Source: Magicicada septendecula (Eukaryota; Arthropoda; Insecta; Hemiptera; Cicadidae). Taken from it: 64,000 nucleotides of DNA. The notes below the pieces were generated by a model that was not told the DNA's origin, did not search any database, and was given only the letters and a program-made list of their open reading frames with translations. The translations under genes were made by a program, and so were the position numbers. Positions 1 to 9,344 of this stretch are shown here, one piece after another (position 1 is the stretch's first letter; the number at the start of each line of letters is the position of its first letter). The stretch covers positions 703,918,885 to 703,982,884 of the forward strand of contig CM068367.1 of the NCBI GenBank assembly GCA_034769895.1, written 5' to 3'.

Positions 1-2
1 AG

Positions 3-203
3 GTGAGTAATAACGATAATTATAGTAATAAGGTAACAAATGATAACAATGATATTAAAAATGGTGATGTAATTGAAAACGTGGTATCAGAGAGTGATAC
101 ACTGAATAATGATAGTGGCGATGAGAGTTTAGTAGGAGTAGAAATTAGTGATGAGGTAGTAGTTGTTAATGAGAGTGAGAGAGAGAGCGTGAAGAGAGGT
201 TAG
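3..203 (+). pseudogene. N2 ORF1 fragment, acidic Asn-rich protein of unknown function
   Basis: A 66-codon open frame with no recognisable domain, dominated by Asn, Asp, Glu, Ser and Val. Its end (a run of acidic residues, an S-E-S-E-R-like patch and a Lys-Arg-Gly tail) resembles the C-terminus of the N1 ORF at 3098-3721. The real start lies upstream: the window begins inside the gene and the first ATG here is simply the first available. It is followed in the same frame by a stop (201-203) and then by ORF2. Coding status rests on its presence in two diverged copies and is not certain. Confidence 0.4.
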
Positions 204-245
204 GTGAATATGGAGGGCGAAGGGCAAATTTTCCCTGTAGTATAA

Positions 246-875
246 GTGGAGTATGAGGACAAAGGTTCCTCCAGAGGTTATGTGGGAGACATGGTGTCTC
301 CAAATGGTCCCTTAAGTTTTTGTAGTGATGTATCTGGTAAAGCCAGTAAGTATTTGAGTCATTTTATGTTGCCCTTTGCATGGAAGGAGTTGGTTCAGGG
401 GGGTAGTGACAGGTGTTATGATGATGAGAGATGTTTTGAGAGAGAGTTGTATGCAGATAGGGAGATAGAATTATTTCAGTTAAAGAGAAATTATGAAGAG
501 CTGATAGAGAGGTTAGAAGTGGAGAAGATAAACAATACGAAATGCTTACCTTATGAAATGAAGATTGATGATTATTTTGATAATACTGTTGTAAATGATA
601 AAAACTTACCTGATGTTGTGATTGATATAGTAAATGAATATGATGATACAAATGACATGGGAATAACAAATAATATTAAGGGAGACTGGGCAAAATTAAC
701 TAATGTTGACAAGGTTGATGAAATAATAAAAAGGGACAATCCTATAAATTATAATGGTATAATGAATGACATAGATTTAATGGGTTATTACATTAATAAT
801 AAGAATGTGATGTATGTGGATAAGAACGACTTGTGTTATAAAAATATTAGATTATTATACGATGACGGGGGCTAG
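246..875 (+). pseudogene. N2 ORF2, hypothetical retroelement protein
   Basis: A 209-codon frame related to the N1 ORF at 3730-4263. Both share a core around G-K-A-S and P-F-A-W (residues about 33-47 here), a Glu/Arg-rich helix-like stretch (about 70-95), a Tyr-rich middle and an Asn-rich end. I recognise no domain: no zinc knuckle, protease or polymerase motif. Reading starts at a non-ATG codon after a stop at 242-244, so the gene is probably broken or translated from further upstream. The neighbouring ORF1 is in the same frame, which suggests that the two were once one protein interrupted by stops. A diverged gag is possible but not shown. Confidence 0.4.
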
Positions 876-1544
876 ATAAAAACTCAGTGAATGGACATTT
901 TAAATATTTTAGTTTGTGGTAATGACCCGGCTAGATTATGAAATGAAGTGTGGTAAACAGAAAAAGTAATGACGAAGAATTGAAAACTAATTCATAGTGA
1001 AATTAATTGTGTCTATGTTGTAAAATATATTTAATGTAAACAATGTGTGTATGTAGTAGAAATTGATGTAATAATAATAAAATTTTGGCAGACTAAATAA
1101 AGATTGAGAGTTTGTAACAAATGAATTGTAATTGTTTTGGGAGTAAGGTAATTAAAATAATTTGTGTTTTTAATAATTGATGGAATTAAAATAATTTGAG
1201 ACGTATTAATTGATTAACTTAAAATGATGTATAATTGAATTTTGCTAATGAATTTAAATGATTTTATATGGTTTATACTTGAGAATAAACAGTAATTGAA
1301 TAAATGTAAAATGTGTTTAGTTGTGGAATCATATGTTTGCTATAATGTTTCAGAAGATAAATGGAGTTCTGTACATTATTTGGTGGTGATCAATGTTTAT
1401 ATTTTTGTGTCTATGACAGTATATGAGTGATGTAATGTAAGTATGAATTTTATAATGCAATTTAAGAAAGTTAATTGTTTGATGTTTAAAAGTTAAAAGT
1501 GTAGATGAGTCTAAGAGATGTTAAACATGAAAATTTGAATAATA

Positions 1545-2774
1545 TGTAATGGGGCAAAAGGGGGCTTTTTATTTTATTAACTTCGGGTTGTTATTTTATT
1601 AGAATATTCACAATTCATTTTTCATCTGCGGGGACAGCCACGTGTTAAATGAAGCGTAGCGAACAAAGAAACGGTGATGAAACAATTGCAATGGAATGTG
1701 CGGGTTGACGATTCTTAGAACTTTGCGATTGTGTGACACACACACAAACGCACAACCACCAGCAGATGCACAAACGACGCCGAGTGGTGTAAAACAACAT
1801 GGCCTAAAGACAATATTTTTCGCCACGTGTATCGGAGGCGACAGAAACGAGATCAAATCCTGCCCACATTTGTGACGTCGACCAGTGAACACTAAATATC
1901 GTCGACGTCCAACACACGTAAATACCATGTGTCGTGTGTGCAGTTACCAAGACTTTGACAACGAAGGCTGTGCGGCGACGAAATTTGTTCGCAGGCAAGG
2001 CAGTAATGTCCGGCCTCATGTAGAGTCAGTCGAGACGGCCGGACGCTCGCTACGACTCAGTGGTCCCAAATAAACTTTTTCAGATGTAAAAGTCTAAACA
2101 TCAATAAATTACCACCAAACAGTGAAACTAAAATCTCAGAGTAACGTGAGTGGAGTGAAAGAACGGGATGGTAAAAGTGGCGAATAGACAAAACATTCGA
2201 GTCGGTACAAAGTGAGGTACGAGATGAAGGTTAAGTAGGCGACTACCCATTTGGTTAAATAATTTAATGCGAAAGAGCGCTCTTAATTAAAGGAACTATT
2301 TAAATGCATGTGAATGTAGTATGTGGATGTAAATACTGGGCCGCTTTTCTAAGTATGTATATCTATATAAGATTTAATGTAGTAATTCAACCACGGAAAT
2401 TATTGATGGTATTTTCTTTTCTATTTTATGTAATTGTTAAAAAAGTAAGTCGAACAGTAAATCTATTTGTTCCATCATATAAAATGTTTTAGCGTAGTTA
2501 TTTCGTCATTACCACTTCCTCATGTTCTGTGCTAAAATATTCGTCTAACGTTCCGGGTTCTTCTGAATTATTATGGGGAGGTAGTCAGATTGCAAAATTG
2601 TCCCATTTTTTTTATTAAGGTAGAGTGTTAAGGTTTCGATATTTAACCAAAAATATCTTGGCGACTCTGGGCTTCTGATTAAAATTTAAAAAGGTAAGTA
2701 AGTGAAAAGATCGCAGGTAAGTTTCTGGCAGTATTTTTATTTTAATTTATTTCGATTAAGTTTGTTTCTCAACA
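1545..2774 (+). repeat. N1 left LTR
   Basis: A direct repeat of 7990-9767 after removal of the PLE insertion in the right copy. The two are highly similar, with scattered substitutions, a shorter CA run and about 15 bases missing here near 2034. It begins TGTAATGGGGCAAAAGG and ends CTCAACA. About 115 bases before the end it has a primer-binding-like string (ttggcgactctggg, 2658-2671), followed by two splice-donor-like AGGTAAGT strings. Short open frames inside it are not conserved and I do not regard them as genes. Confidence 0.85.
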
Positions 2775-2775
2775 A

Positions 2776-2790
2776 TTGGCGACCAAGCTG
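2776..2790 (+). other. N1 primer-binding-site candidate
   Basis: ttggcgaccaagctg begins one base after the LTR end CAACA. The position immediately 3' of the left LTR and the TGG start are what a tRNA-primed LTR element needs. Element B carries the same TTGGCGACCAA core after its LTR (26838). I have not matched it to a specific tRNA. Confidence 0.55.
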
Positions 2791-3097
2791 CCAGGAACCT
2801 GATATAATTTTATACGATGTAGACCTATTTTAAAGCACAGAAAATAGGAATTGGTAACGGCGTATTTATAAAATTGATCGTATATATTTACGTTACGTAT
2901 GTGTGACTAGGTTATGTTTGGGTAGTGTACGTTTACATAGTGATTACGATTTTATGTGTTGAGTATTTAGTATTAATGTGTACAATTATCGTGCATTGGG
3001 AGAATTGTAATTGTTTAATATAAAGGGTATATTATAAATAATTTTGCTTAAACATGGCCGAGGCACGTGAAAATAAAGTAAGTGGATCAGGGGAGGC

Positions 3098-3721
3098 ATG
3101 GAATATATTCCGGAGTTTATGGACGAGTTCAGAAGATGTATAGAAAGAATGACTGAGGATGATTGGCGTAAATTAAATAATGAGCTTAGACAAATGGAAG
3201 AACAAAAAACGGGATTATACGCTTTTTTGAACGAAAATAGTGATAATACTAGTAAACAAAGTAACGAGGTAAGGGAAGGGGTAGCGTTAGATAATAAAAT
3301 ATTGAATAATGATGATTATGAGATTAAAGTAGGGGTAAATGGTAAAGAGACAGACCAATTAAACGAAAAAGACAATCAAGAAACAGAGAATGAGGTAAGT
3401 AAAAATAGTGTAAATGGAAGTAACAAAATAACAGACGAAAATGGTGTTAATACATATGAGAGTGTAGGGGTGACAGAAAACGGCAATTATGGTGGTAAGT
3501 TATACGCCGATGAGAATATAAATAATGAAGAAATAGGAGACAAGGTAAGTGGGAGTAATACAAGTAACTATAATGATGAAATAATGTTAAATAATAATAA
3601 TGATATAGTTGAGAATAAAGTATTGGATAATGATGAGATAGAGATAATGAGTGAGAGTGAGAGAGTAATAGGAGTAGTAATTAGCGTTGATGAATTAGAG
3701 AAAAGTGGCAAGAGAGATTAG
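3098..3721 (+). CDS. N1 ORF1, acidic Asn-rich protein of unknown function
   Basis: A 207-codon frame. The N-terminus (residues 1-45) is ordinary and probably helical: an F-M-D-E-F-R-R patch, a D-D-W motif and E-Q-K. From about residue 50 on it becomes low complexity, rich in Asn, Asp, Glu, Val and Gly, ending in acidic and S-E-S-E-R patches. An ATG at 3054 lies in another frame; the start at 3098 is the first ATG of this frame. N2 (3-203) retains the C-terminal end. The next ORF begins nine bases downstream in a different frame. A structural (gag-like) role would fit its position after the primer-binding site, but no capsid motif or zinc knuckle is visible. Confidence 0.5.
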   Translation: MEYIPEFMDEFRRCIERMTEDDWRKLNNELRQMEEQKTGLYAFLNENSDNTSKQSNEVREGVALDNKILNNDDYEIKVGVNGKETDQLNEKDNQETENEVSKNSVNGSNKITDENGVNTYESVGVTENGNYGGKLYADENINNEEIGDKVSGSNTSNYNDEIMLNNNNDIVENKVLDNDEIEIMSESERVIGVVISVDELEKSGKRD

Positions 3722-3729
3722 ATGAGTAT

Positions 3730-4263
3730 GTGGGGCAAAGGGCAGATTTTCCCCAATTTTATTGTGAAATGGAAGGTTCACAGGTGTTTAATGAGGACAG
3801 AGTTTCCTCCTGTATTTGTATGGAAGACAAGGTGTCTTCAGATGGTCCCTGTATTTTTTGTGATTTAACTGGTAAAGCCAGTAGAGGTAATAAATATTTA
3901 ATGGTGCCCTTTGCATGGAGTGAGAGAGAAAAGGTGATATGGTGTTTTGATGAGAGAAAGAGAGAGATAGAGATTTTTGAAATAAATAGAGGTTATGAAA
4001 GGTTAGTGCAGAGGTTAGATATTGAGAGAGATGAAAAAAGTGAATTGCATTATGAAATAGAGAGAGATGAATATTTGCATGAAACTGTTATAAATGATAA
4101 AATAACTGACTTGATGTTGAGTAAAAATACTTATGGAGACTGGACAAAAATAAATAATAGTGACAGGTTTGATGACATAATAAAAGGGAAGATGAATGAC
4201 ATAGAGGTAAGGGTTTATTATAATAATAATAATAATAATAAAAGTGTAAATAAAATCGAATAA
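3730..4263 (+). CDS. N1 ORF2, hypothetical retroelement protein
   Basis: A 177-codon frame beginning at a non-ATG codon just after the ORF1 stop. In N2 the equivalent region is in the same frame as ORF1, while here it is shifted, so N1 probably carries a frameshift or uses recoding. A Cys cluster (C-x-C, then C-x2-C about 11 residues later, residues about 28-46) looks like a metal site, but only one of the four cysteines is visible in N2, so I do not call a zinc finger. G-K-A-S and P-F-A-W are shared with N2. The C-terminus is an Asn run encoded by a degenerate AAT repeat near 4219-4240. Confidence 0.42.
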   Translation: MGQRADFPQFYCEMEGSQVFNEDRVSSCICMEDKVSSDGPCIFCDLTGKASRGNKYLMVPFAWSEREKVIWCFDERKREIEIFEINRGYERLVQRLDIERDEKSELHYEIERDEYLHETVINDKITDLMLSKNTYGDWTKINNSDRFDDIIKGKMNDIEVRVYYNNNNNNKSVNKIE

Positions 4264-5308
4264 TGTTATGTGAAACCCAGACTAATTTTCGATGATGGAG
4301 GCTGAACATAAACTTAATAAATGGACATTTTAAATATTTTGATTTATGGTTCTGACTGGCTGATTTTGGAAATGAAGTGAGATAAATTGAATAATTAATG
4401 CAAAAGTTTGTAAATAATTGATAGTGAAATTAATTGTGTGTATTGTAAAATGTTAGGTAAACAATGTGTGTATGTAGTAGAAATTGTTGTGATAATAATA
4501 ATAATATTTTGCAGTCTAAATAAAGGACAAAATAATTTTCAAGAGGATAACGAATGAATTGTAATTATTGTAATTGGTGAGAGTAATTAAAATTGTTGTT
4601 TTCAATAATTAATTTAATTAAAATAATTTGAGATGTTTAAATATTTTTGATTGATTTAAAGGTTATATAATTGAATTTTTCTAATAAGTTTAAACTATTT
4701 TATGAGATGTGAATTTGATAGTAATTAATAAATAAATGTTAAATTGTTCAGTATGGAATAACATTGTTGTTATTGTTCCAGAAGGTACAGGGTGTTTGGT
4801 GTTTTATTTGTGTATTTAGGACAGTGTATGAGCAATGTACTGTAAGTATAAAATTTATAATACCAATTAGATAGAGTAAAATGTTTACAGGTGTGAAAAG
4901 ATGTTGATTCAATGATGAAATTAATTTGAGATAATTGTACTAAATAGAAACCATAGTCAAAAGGTAGTAAGAATCGAAATTTGAGATTAAATTAATGTTA
5001 ATAATAAATTTGAAAATTTTGCAGAATCTAATTGTAGAAAGTGATAAATAATTTAAATGAGGATGGATAAAAGAGTCAATGAAAATTTCACATAATGTTT
5101 TATATAATTATATAATATTCTGTATAAAAATTATTTAAATGAGAATTGTTTAGTAATGTAAAAATGTCAATGTTCAAGGTCAATGTGTGGCATGTTATCA
5201 TACAAGATATGTGGGTAATTTTGGGGGGTAGAGTGGTGTTTATAGAAGTGATATAATGATGGAATGTAGGGACTGCTATTGTAGAAAGATTTAGTTTAGT
5301 TATTAGTG
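4264..5308 (+). other. N1 internal noncoding stretch
   Basis: AT-rich sequence with no gene. Its first 600 bases parallel 876-1440 of N2 at short conserved islands. I see no further signal in it. Confidence 0.5.
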
Positions 5309-5345
5309 TGCTATCGCTGTGGTGGCATGTGCCACAGTAGATAGC
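5309..5345 (+). promoter_or_regulatory. N1 internal hairpin 1
   Basis: GCTATC/GATAGC encloses CTGTGG/CCACAG, giving a 12-bp two-part stem with a short loop. It lies in the noncoding part of N1. The equivalent segment of N2 is not in the window, so conservation cannot be judged. Confidence 0.5.
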
Positions 5346-5403
5346 GGAAAGTGTTGGTGGTAACAGAGAGTGTTACCTCCATCGGAGGCCAAAATGGCGT
5401 AAA

Positions 5404-5466
5404 ATGCACGGCACACCCTTTTTTACAATTTTATATTGTATCCTGATAGATTGCCGTGCCGTGCAT
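5404..5466 (+). promoter_or_regulatory. N1 internal hairpin 2
   Basis: An 11-bp perfect stem (ATGCACGGCAC with GTGCCGTGCAT) closes a loop of about 40 bases that is AT-rich. The GC-rich arms stand out from an AT-rich surrounding. No second copy is available for comparison. Confidence 0.5.
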
Positions 5467-5521
5467 ATTAATGACAATTAGAACATGCCTGAAAGTAGAG
5501 TTGATTTCCCCGACTTTTCGG

Positions 5522-5865
5522 GCGATTACTGCCTTACCAGCACTAATCGTGGTTTTGGCTAGCGGTCAGCTATGACCATAAATTAAGAACCTTGACCATA
5601 GCTGGCTTGAAATTGGTTTATATTAGAAATTGATGGGGGGTGACATTAGGGGAAATCCCGGGAACTATGGAACAGCGGCTGCCACTCTGTTCGAGTAGGA
5701 ACAGCAAGGCCAGGTGGTAGACCCGTTTTAAGGGCGTATAAATTTGTAACATGGATATGATGATATCCAAATAATTTCCAATGTAACGCTGAAGCAAGGA
5801 CACGGAGATGTTAAATTCCTCCACCTATGCCGTCCTTGTGGAAGCACATGGGCGCAACAGTCCAC
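5522..5865 (+). ncRNA. N1 copy of a multi-helix structured RNA domain
   Basis: By eye this folds as follows. Hairpin a: CGATTA 5523-5528 with TAATCG 5544-5549, capped by CTG/CAG. A closing helix CAGCG 5673-5677 with CGCTG 5787-5791 encloses two branches: CTGCCAC 5679-5685 with GTGGTAG 5714-5720 (inner CTGTTC/GAACAG), and TGGATAT 5752-5758 with ATATCCA 5763-5769. A third arm, CAAGGAC 5795-5801 with GTCCTTG 5832-5838, follows. The same helices occur at 9868-10175 in N2 with different bases in the arms but conserved single-stranded linkers such as aactatggaacagcggct and ccgttttaaggg. That pattern indicates selection on RNA structure. The class is unknown to me; it could be an IRES, a packaging or a processing element. 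Confidence 0.6.
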
Positions 5866-6308
5866 CATAAAAAAGCAATAGTGTGTGTGGCAATCATGTT
5901 TCAATGAGTCATTAATCTTGTTAGGTTAGAGTGTAAGAATTATAAATATGTGTTATTTATTTTTTGTTATATAATTTTGTGCAGCATTTTTGAACAAAGG
6001 TCATTCACCTTGCTAAGAAAATCAGTTGATCAGCTATACAATATCACTTATAAACGATTTGAAATTTTTGCAAGTTAGTTAAATATTTGAATATGAGGAA
6101 GATGGAATGTAATTAATGTTTGAATAGTGATTTTAATGTGTTAAAGATTTTATTTTAAATGATGATAGAAGGATGATAAGTACTTTGAGATAGTTGAGAA
6201 TTTTAAAGGTAATGTAAAAGATAGATTTTGGGTGATTAATATTTTGTTAGGACATGTAGATCAGTCCAAGCTGAGTTTAAAGGGGTAATAGAGATGAGTA
6301 AATATTGT

Positions 6309-6780
6309 TATGAATAAATGTAATGTAGAGTTTGAGAAGTATTGATAGTGACACAGTAGCCATGGGGAAATATGTAGAGTAATGATTGATATATTGATGT
6401 AATAAGTAAATGGAGATATTTTGTTGTAGTTGAAGTGGTGTAATGAGAATGGTAATTAGTTGATGGGAATTTTGTAAGAGGGTGTGGTGTGGTAGGAGTC
6501 CACAACAAAAGTGGTTGGGACGGGAAGGGACCGTTTAGCGCTGGAAAGGGTCGCCTAGATAGAATCCAGGGACCAGATAAGGGAATGAGCTTTTGGGGGG
6601 GGGGGAACACACATCCTGAGTACAAAGGGGTAGAGAGTATATTTTTTTATATAAGGGTAGAATGATGCGAATTGAGTTGAGTAATAAGTGGGTTTAGAGA
6701 TTGTTTGATAGATGTTTTGATAGAGATGGGGTGTCATGTTAGTTAAAGCTGTTAGTGATATTCGAGTCAGAGGGGGTTAT
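6309..6780 (+). other. N1 conserved noncoding block shared with N2
   Basis: Corresponds to 21370-21745 of N2 (shared strings include tagtgacacagtag and gtacaaa near the end). It contains two small hairpins also possible in N2: CCAC 6500-6503 with GTGG 6511-6514, and GGGACC 6527-6532 with GGTC 6549-6552 plus CC. N2 has CAACG/CGTTG and AACC/GGTT plus GGT/ACC in the same places. Open frames on the minus strand here are shadows. Confidence 0.45.
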
Positions 6781-7639
6781 GAATATATATAAATACCAAG
6801 TTGATACGATCAAGTTAGTATGAATAATTAGATCACCCAAACTAATGGAGATTGATAATGTTAAAGAAAGAGAGTCATAGTAGAAAATATAAAATTAATG
6901 GAAACAAGTGACAAACTTTAATAGAATTTGAGAATAAAGTAAAGTTGTAAAATGTGTAATTTTGAGTAATTTAAATGTCAATTTTATTGTTAATAGTAAT
7001 AATACTATGTTAATTTTAAATGTCTTATTTCATTATGTTTTATTGTGTTTGAAGATAAAAATTTTAAAGATGTTTAATGTATTTTCTGAGGTAGCCTATG
7101 TATAACCGATGTAGGTCAAGGTTGTGGACTTGACCCAGTTTGATCAGCTGATGGGTGATGTTAGAAACTAGACCAGTTTTGGCAATGAAGTGATGCAAAT
7201 TTGGTTGTTTAATTAATTTAAATAATTTTAAATTTTCTTAATATTGAGAAAAGTATATTTTAATAAATTTAAAATTTTTTTTGGAAAAAAAATGGATTTT
7301 CTGTGCCTGCCATCTGATTGATGTTTTGAATTTTGATTGTATTATTGTTTGTGTATTACTAGGGTTTTATTGAATTATATTGTTTAGTATGTATGTATAA
7401 TCACATGTTAGGATAAATGAATTCATGTTTTAAGTGGATGTTCAATTTGTTTGTTTTTCTGAGTATTAATAGTAATGAAGAAAATTGATAAATGTAGATA
7501 AAAGATTTTTTTTGGTTTTGATGAAAATAATAATAATATAACAATCTGATTTTGAACTTAAAAGAATTGTGAATTTAAAGACAAATATTTTGTGACTTTT
7601 AAATGATGAGTTTGTTTATAAGATATTATGAGAGTATGT

Positions 7640-7940
7640 ACGAGCCCAGTAACTACTAAAGGCAGCCCAGTGTGCATGGTAAGGGGAACATATCGGTTGA
7701 GGATCTGGCATGGTATAAGACCAGGGGTTTGGATTTTGGGGCGGCATGTTAGAGGGTTAGGTGCGCTGTGGTGCGTGTCTGTTCGATTTTATGGTGTTGG
7801 CATCTCGACTAGAGAAGTCCAGTGATCTCGTTCAGATGCAGCCATAGTCACTGAGCCAGGGGGGTAGTTTACCCATGATGTATAAGAACTAATGGGGGTT
7901 TGTTGGCACCATATCCTCACCGATCCTCTTAGGGGTTTAG
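7640..7940 (+). other. N1 conserved 3' block upstream of the polypurine tract
   Basis: About 300 bases clearly alignable by eye to 22715-23022 of N2, including gaacatatcggttgaggatc, a C-T-G-G/C-C-A-G mini-stem, gcagccatagtc, and a string around ggggggtagtttaccca. It is more conserved than the surrounding internal sequence although noncoding in both copies, which suggests a cis-acting role in replication or packaging. Confidence 0.5.
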
Positions 7941-7980
7941 CAATGAGATTTCTTCTGTTTCGACAGAAGATCTCTCATTG
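7941..7980 (+). promoter_or_regulatory. N1 hairpin immediately before the polypurine tract
   Basis: CAATGAGA pairs with TCTCATTG, and after a 2-base internal loop TCTTCTGT pairs with ACAGAAGA around a TTCG tetraloop. A G7 tract and the LTR follow directly. N2 has a hairpin in the same place (23023-23064) with the outer stem kept and the inner stem replaced by a different but still complementary pair of arms. Confidence 0.7.
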
Positions 7981-8835
7981 GGGGGGTATTGTAACGGGGC
8001 AAAAGGGGGCTTTTTATTTTATTAACTTCGGGTTGTTATTTTATTAGAATATTCACAATTCATTTTTCATCTGCGGGGACAGCCACGTGTTAAATGAAGC
8101 ATAGCGAACAAAGAAACGGTGATGAAACAATTGCAATGGAATGTGCGGGTTGACGATTCTTAGAACTTTGCGATTGTGTGACACACACACACACACACAC
8201 ACAAACGCGCAACCACTAGCAGATGCGCAAACGACGCCGAGTGGTGTAAAACAACATGGCCTAAAGACAATATTTTTCTCCACGTGTATCAGAGGCGACG
8301 GAAACGAGATCAAATCCTGCCCACATTTGTGACGTCGACCAGTGAACACTAAATATCATCGACGTCCAACACACGTAAATACCATGTGTCATGTGTGCAG
8401 TTACCAAGACTTTGACAACGAAGGCTGTGCGGCGACGAAATTTGTTCGCAGGCAAGGCAGTAATGTCCAGCCTCATGTAGAGTCAGTCGAGACACCGTCG
8501 CGGCCATGGCCGGACGCTCACTACGACTCAGTGGTCCCAAATAAACTTTTTCAGATGTAAAAGTCTAAACATCAATAAATTACCACCAAACAGTGAAACT
8601 AAAATCTCAGAGTAACGTGAGTGGAGTGAAAGAACGGGATGGTAAAAGTGGCGAATAGACAAAACATTCGAGTCGGTACAAAGTGAGGTACGAGATGAAG
8701 GTTAAGTAGGCGACTACCCATTTGGTTAAATAATTTAATGCGAAAGAGCGCTCTTAATTAAAGGAACTATTTAAATGTATGTGAATGTAGTGTGTGGATG
8801 TAAATACTGGGCCGCTTTTCTAAGTATGTATATCT

Positions 8836-9344
8836 TCTTGGATTTCGTTGTCCATGACGTGTCCGTAAATTCTACATAGGCCAGACAGGACGTAGCTTCA
8901 AACAGAGATACATTGAACACACAAAAGCACTCCACACCACTACAGAATCTACCTTCGCAAACCACCTCATTGAAGCAAACCACACATATAAAAACATCGA
9001 CAATAACATGAACATACTACACGTACACACAAAAGGCCGAAAACTAGACACTCTAGAACAATTAGAAATATACAAACACACAAAAACAAATAAAAACGAC
9101 ATCCTAAACGAACAGACACAATTCAAATCGCACGCATTATTCGAACACATCTCACCACACACACACAGCTTCAATCTTTTGAAACACTTTCTCGTCGCCA
9201 ACAACAAGACGAGCAGCGCTACTAACGACAGCCTCTGATGAAGCCTTCTATAGGTGAAAGCCGGTTTAGGCTGTAAGGTAAAACTTTACGTTTTTACTTA
9301 TAAAAAACTTTGTGTTCCGAGTCGTCAATATTATAGTGATATTT
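8836..9344 (+). mobile_element. 5'-truncated Penelope-like element
   Basis: A 509-bp insertion in N1's right LTR, flanked by AGTATGTATATCT at 8823-8835 and 9345-9357. The left LTR has the site once, so this is a true target duplication. It contains only the C-terminal GIY-YIG endonuclease end of a PLE plus a 3' UTR with a TGATGAAGCC...GGTGAAAGCC-like stretch typical of PLE tails. It is a different PLE family from the pair at 36.3-41.6 kb. Confidence 0.8.
8840..9238 (+). pseudogene. PLE GIY-YIG endonuclease C-terminal fragment
   Basis: The translated frame ending at 9238 shows KFYIGQTGRSFKQRYIEH, the GIY-YIG nuclease core with its catalytic Tyr and Arg, then a region with L-x-Q-L-E-I-Y typical of the PLE C-terminal end. 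GIY-YIG domains nick the target in canonical Penelope elements. The Cys-containing lead-in (M-T-C-P) lies in a neighbouring frame, indicating a one-base shift near 8869. The RT domain is absent because the copy is 5' truncated, so the fragment is dead. Confidence 0.75.

Larger units (their letters stand above)
1..1544 (+). mobile_element. N2, long-LTR retroelement, left internal segment (5' part outside window)
   Basis: This stretch parallels roughly 3530-4890 of element N1: the same two Asn/Asp/Glu-rich open frames, then shared noncoding landmarks (a segment around atggacattttaaatattt at 892 and 4321, and another around gcagactaaataaa at 1089). At 1544 the collinearity stops at the first base of N1's LTR and resumes at 9768, so I read this as the left half of an older related element into which N1 inserted. 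N2's own 5' LTR would lie left of the window. Bases 876-1544 hold no gene that I can see. Confidence 0.7.

Noticed and set aside
1608-2073. Several 60-106 codon frames inside the N1 LTRs on both strands
   Set aside because: They differ between the two LTRs in start, stop or length, and N2's LTR does not keep them.
5522-5865. Match to a known IRES or ribozyme class
   Set aside because: I compared it from memory with dicistrovirus intergenic IRES, HDV-like and hammerhead layouts and saw no convincing core; left as unassigned.
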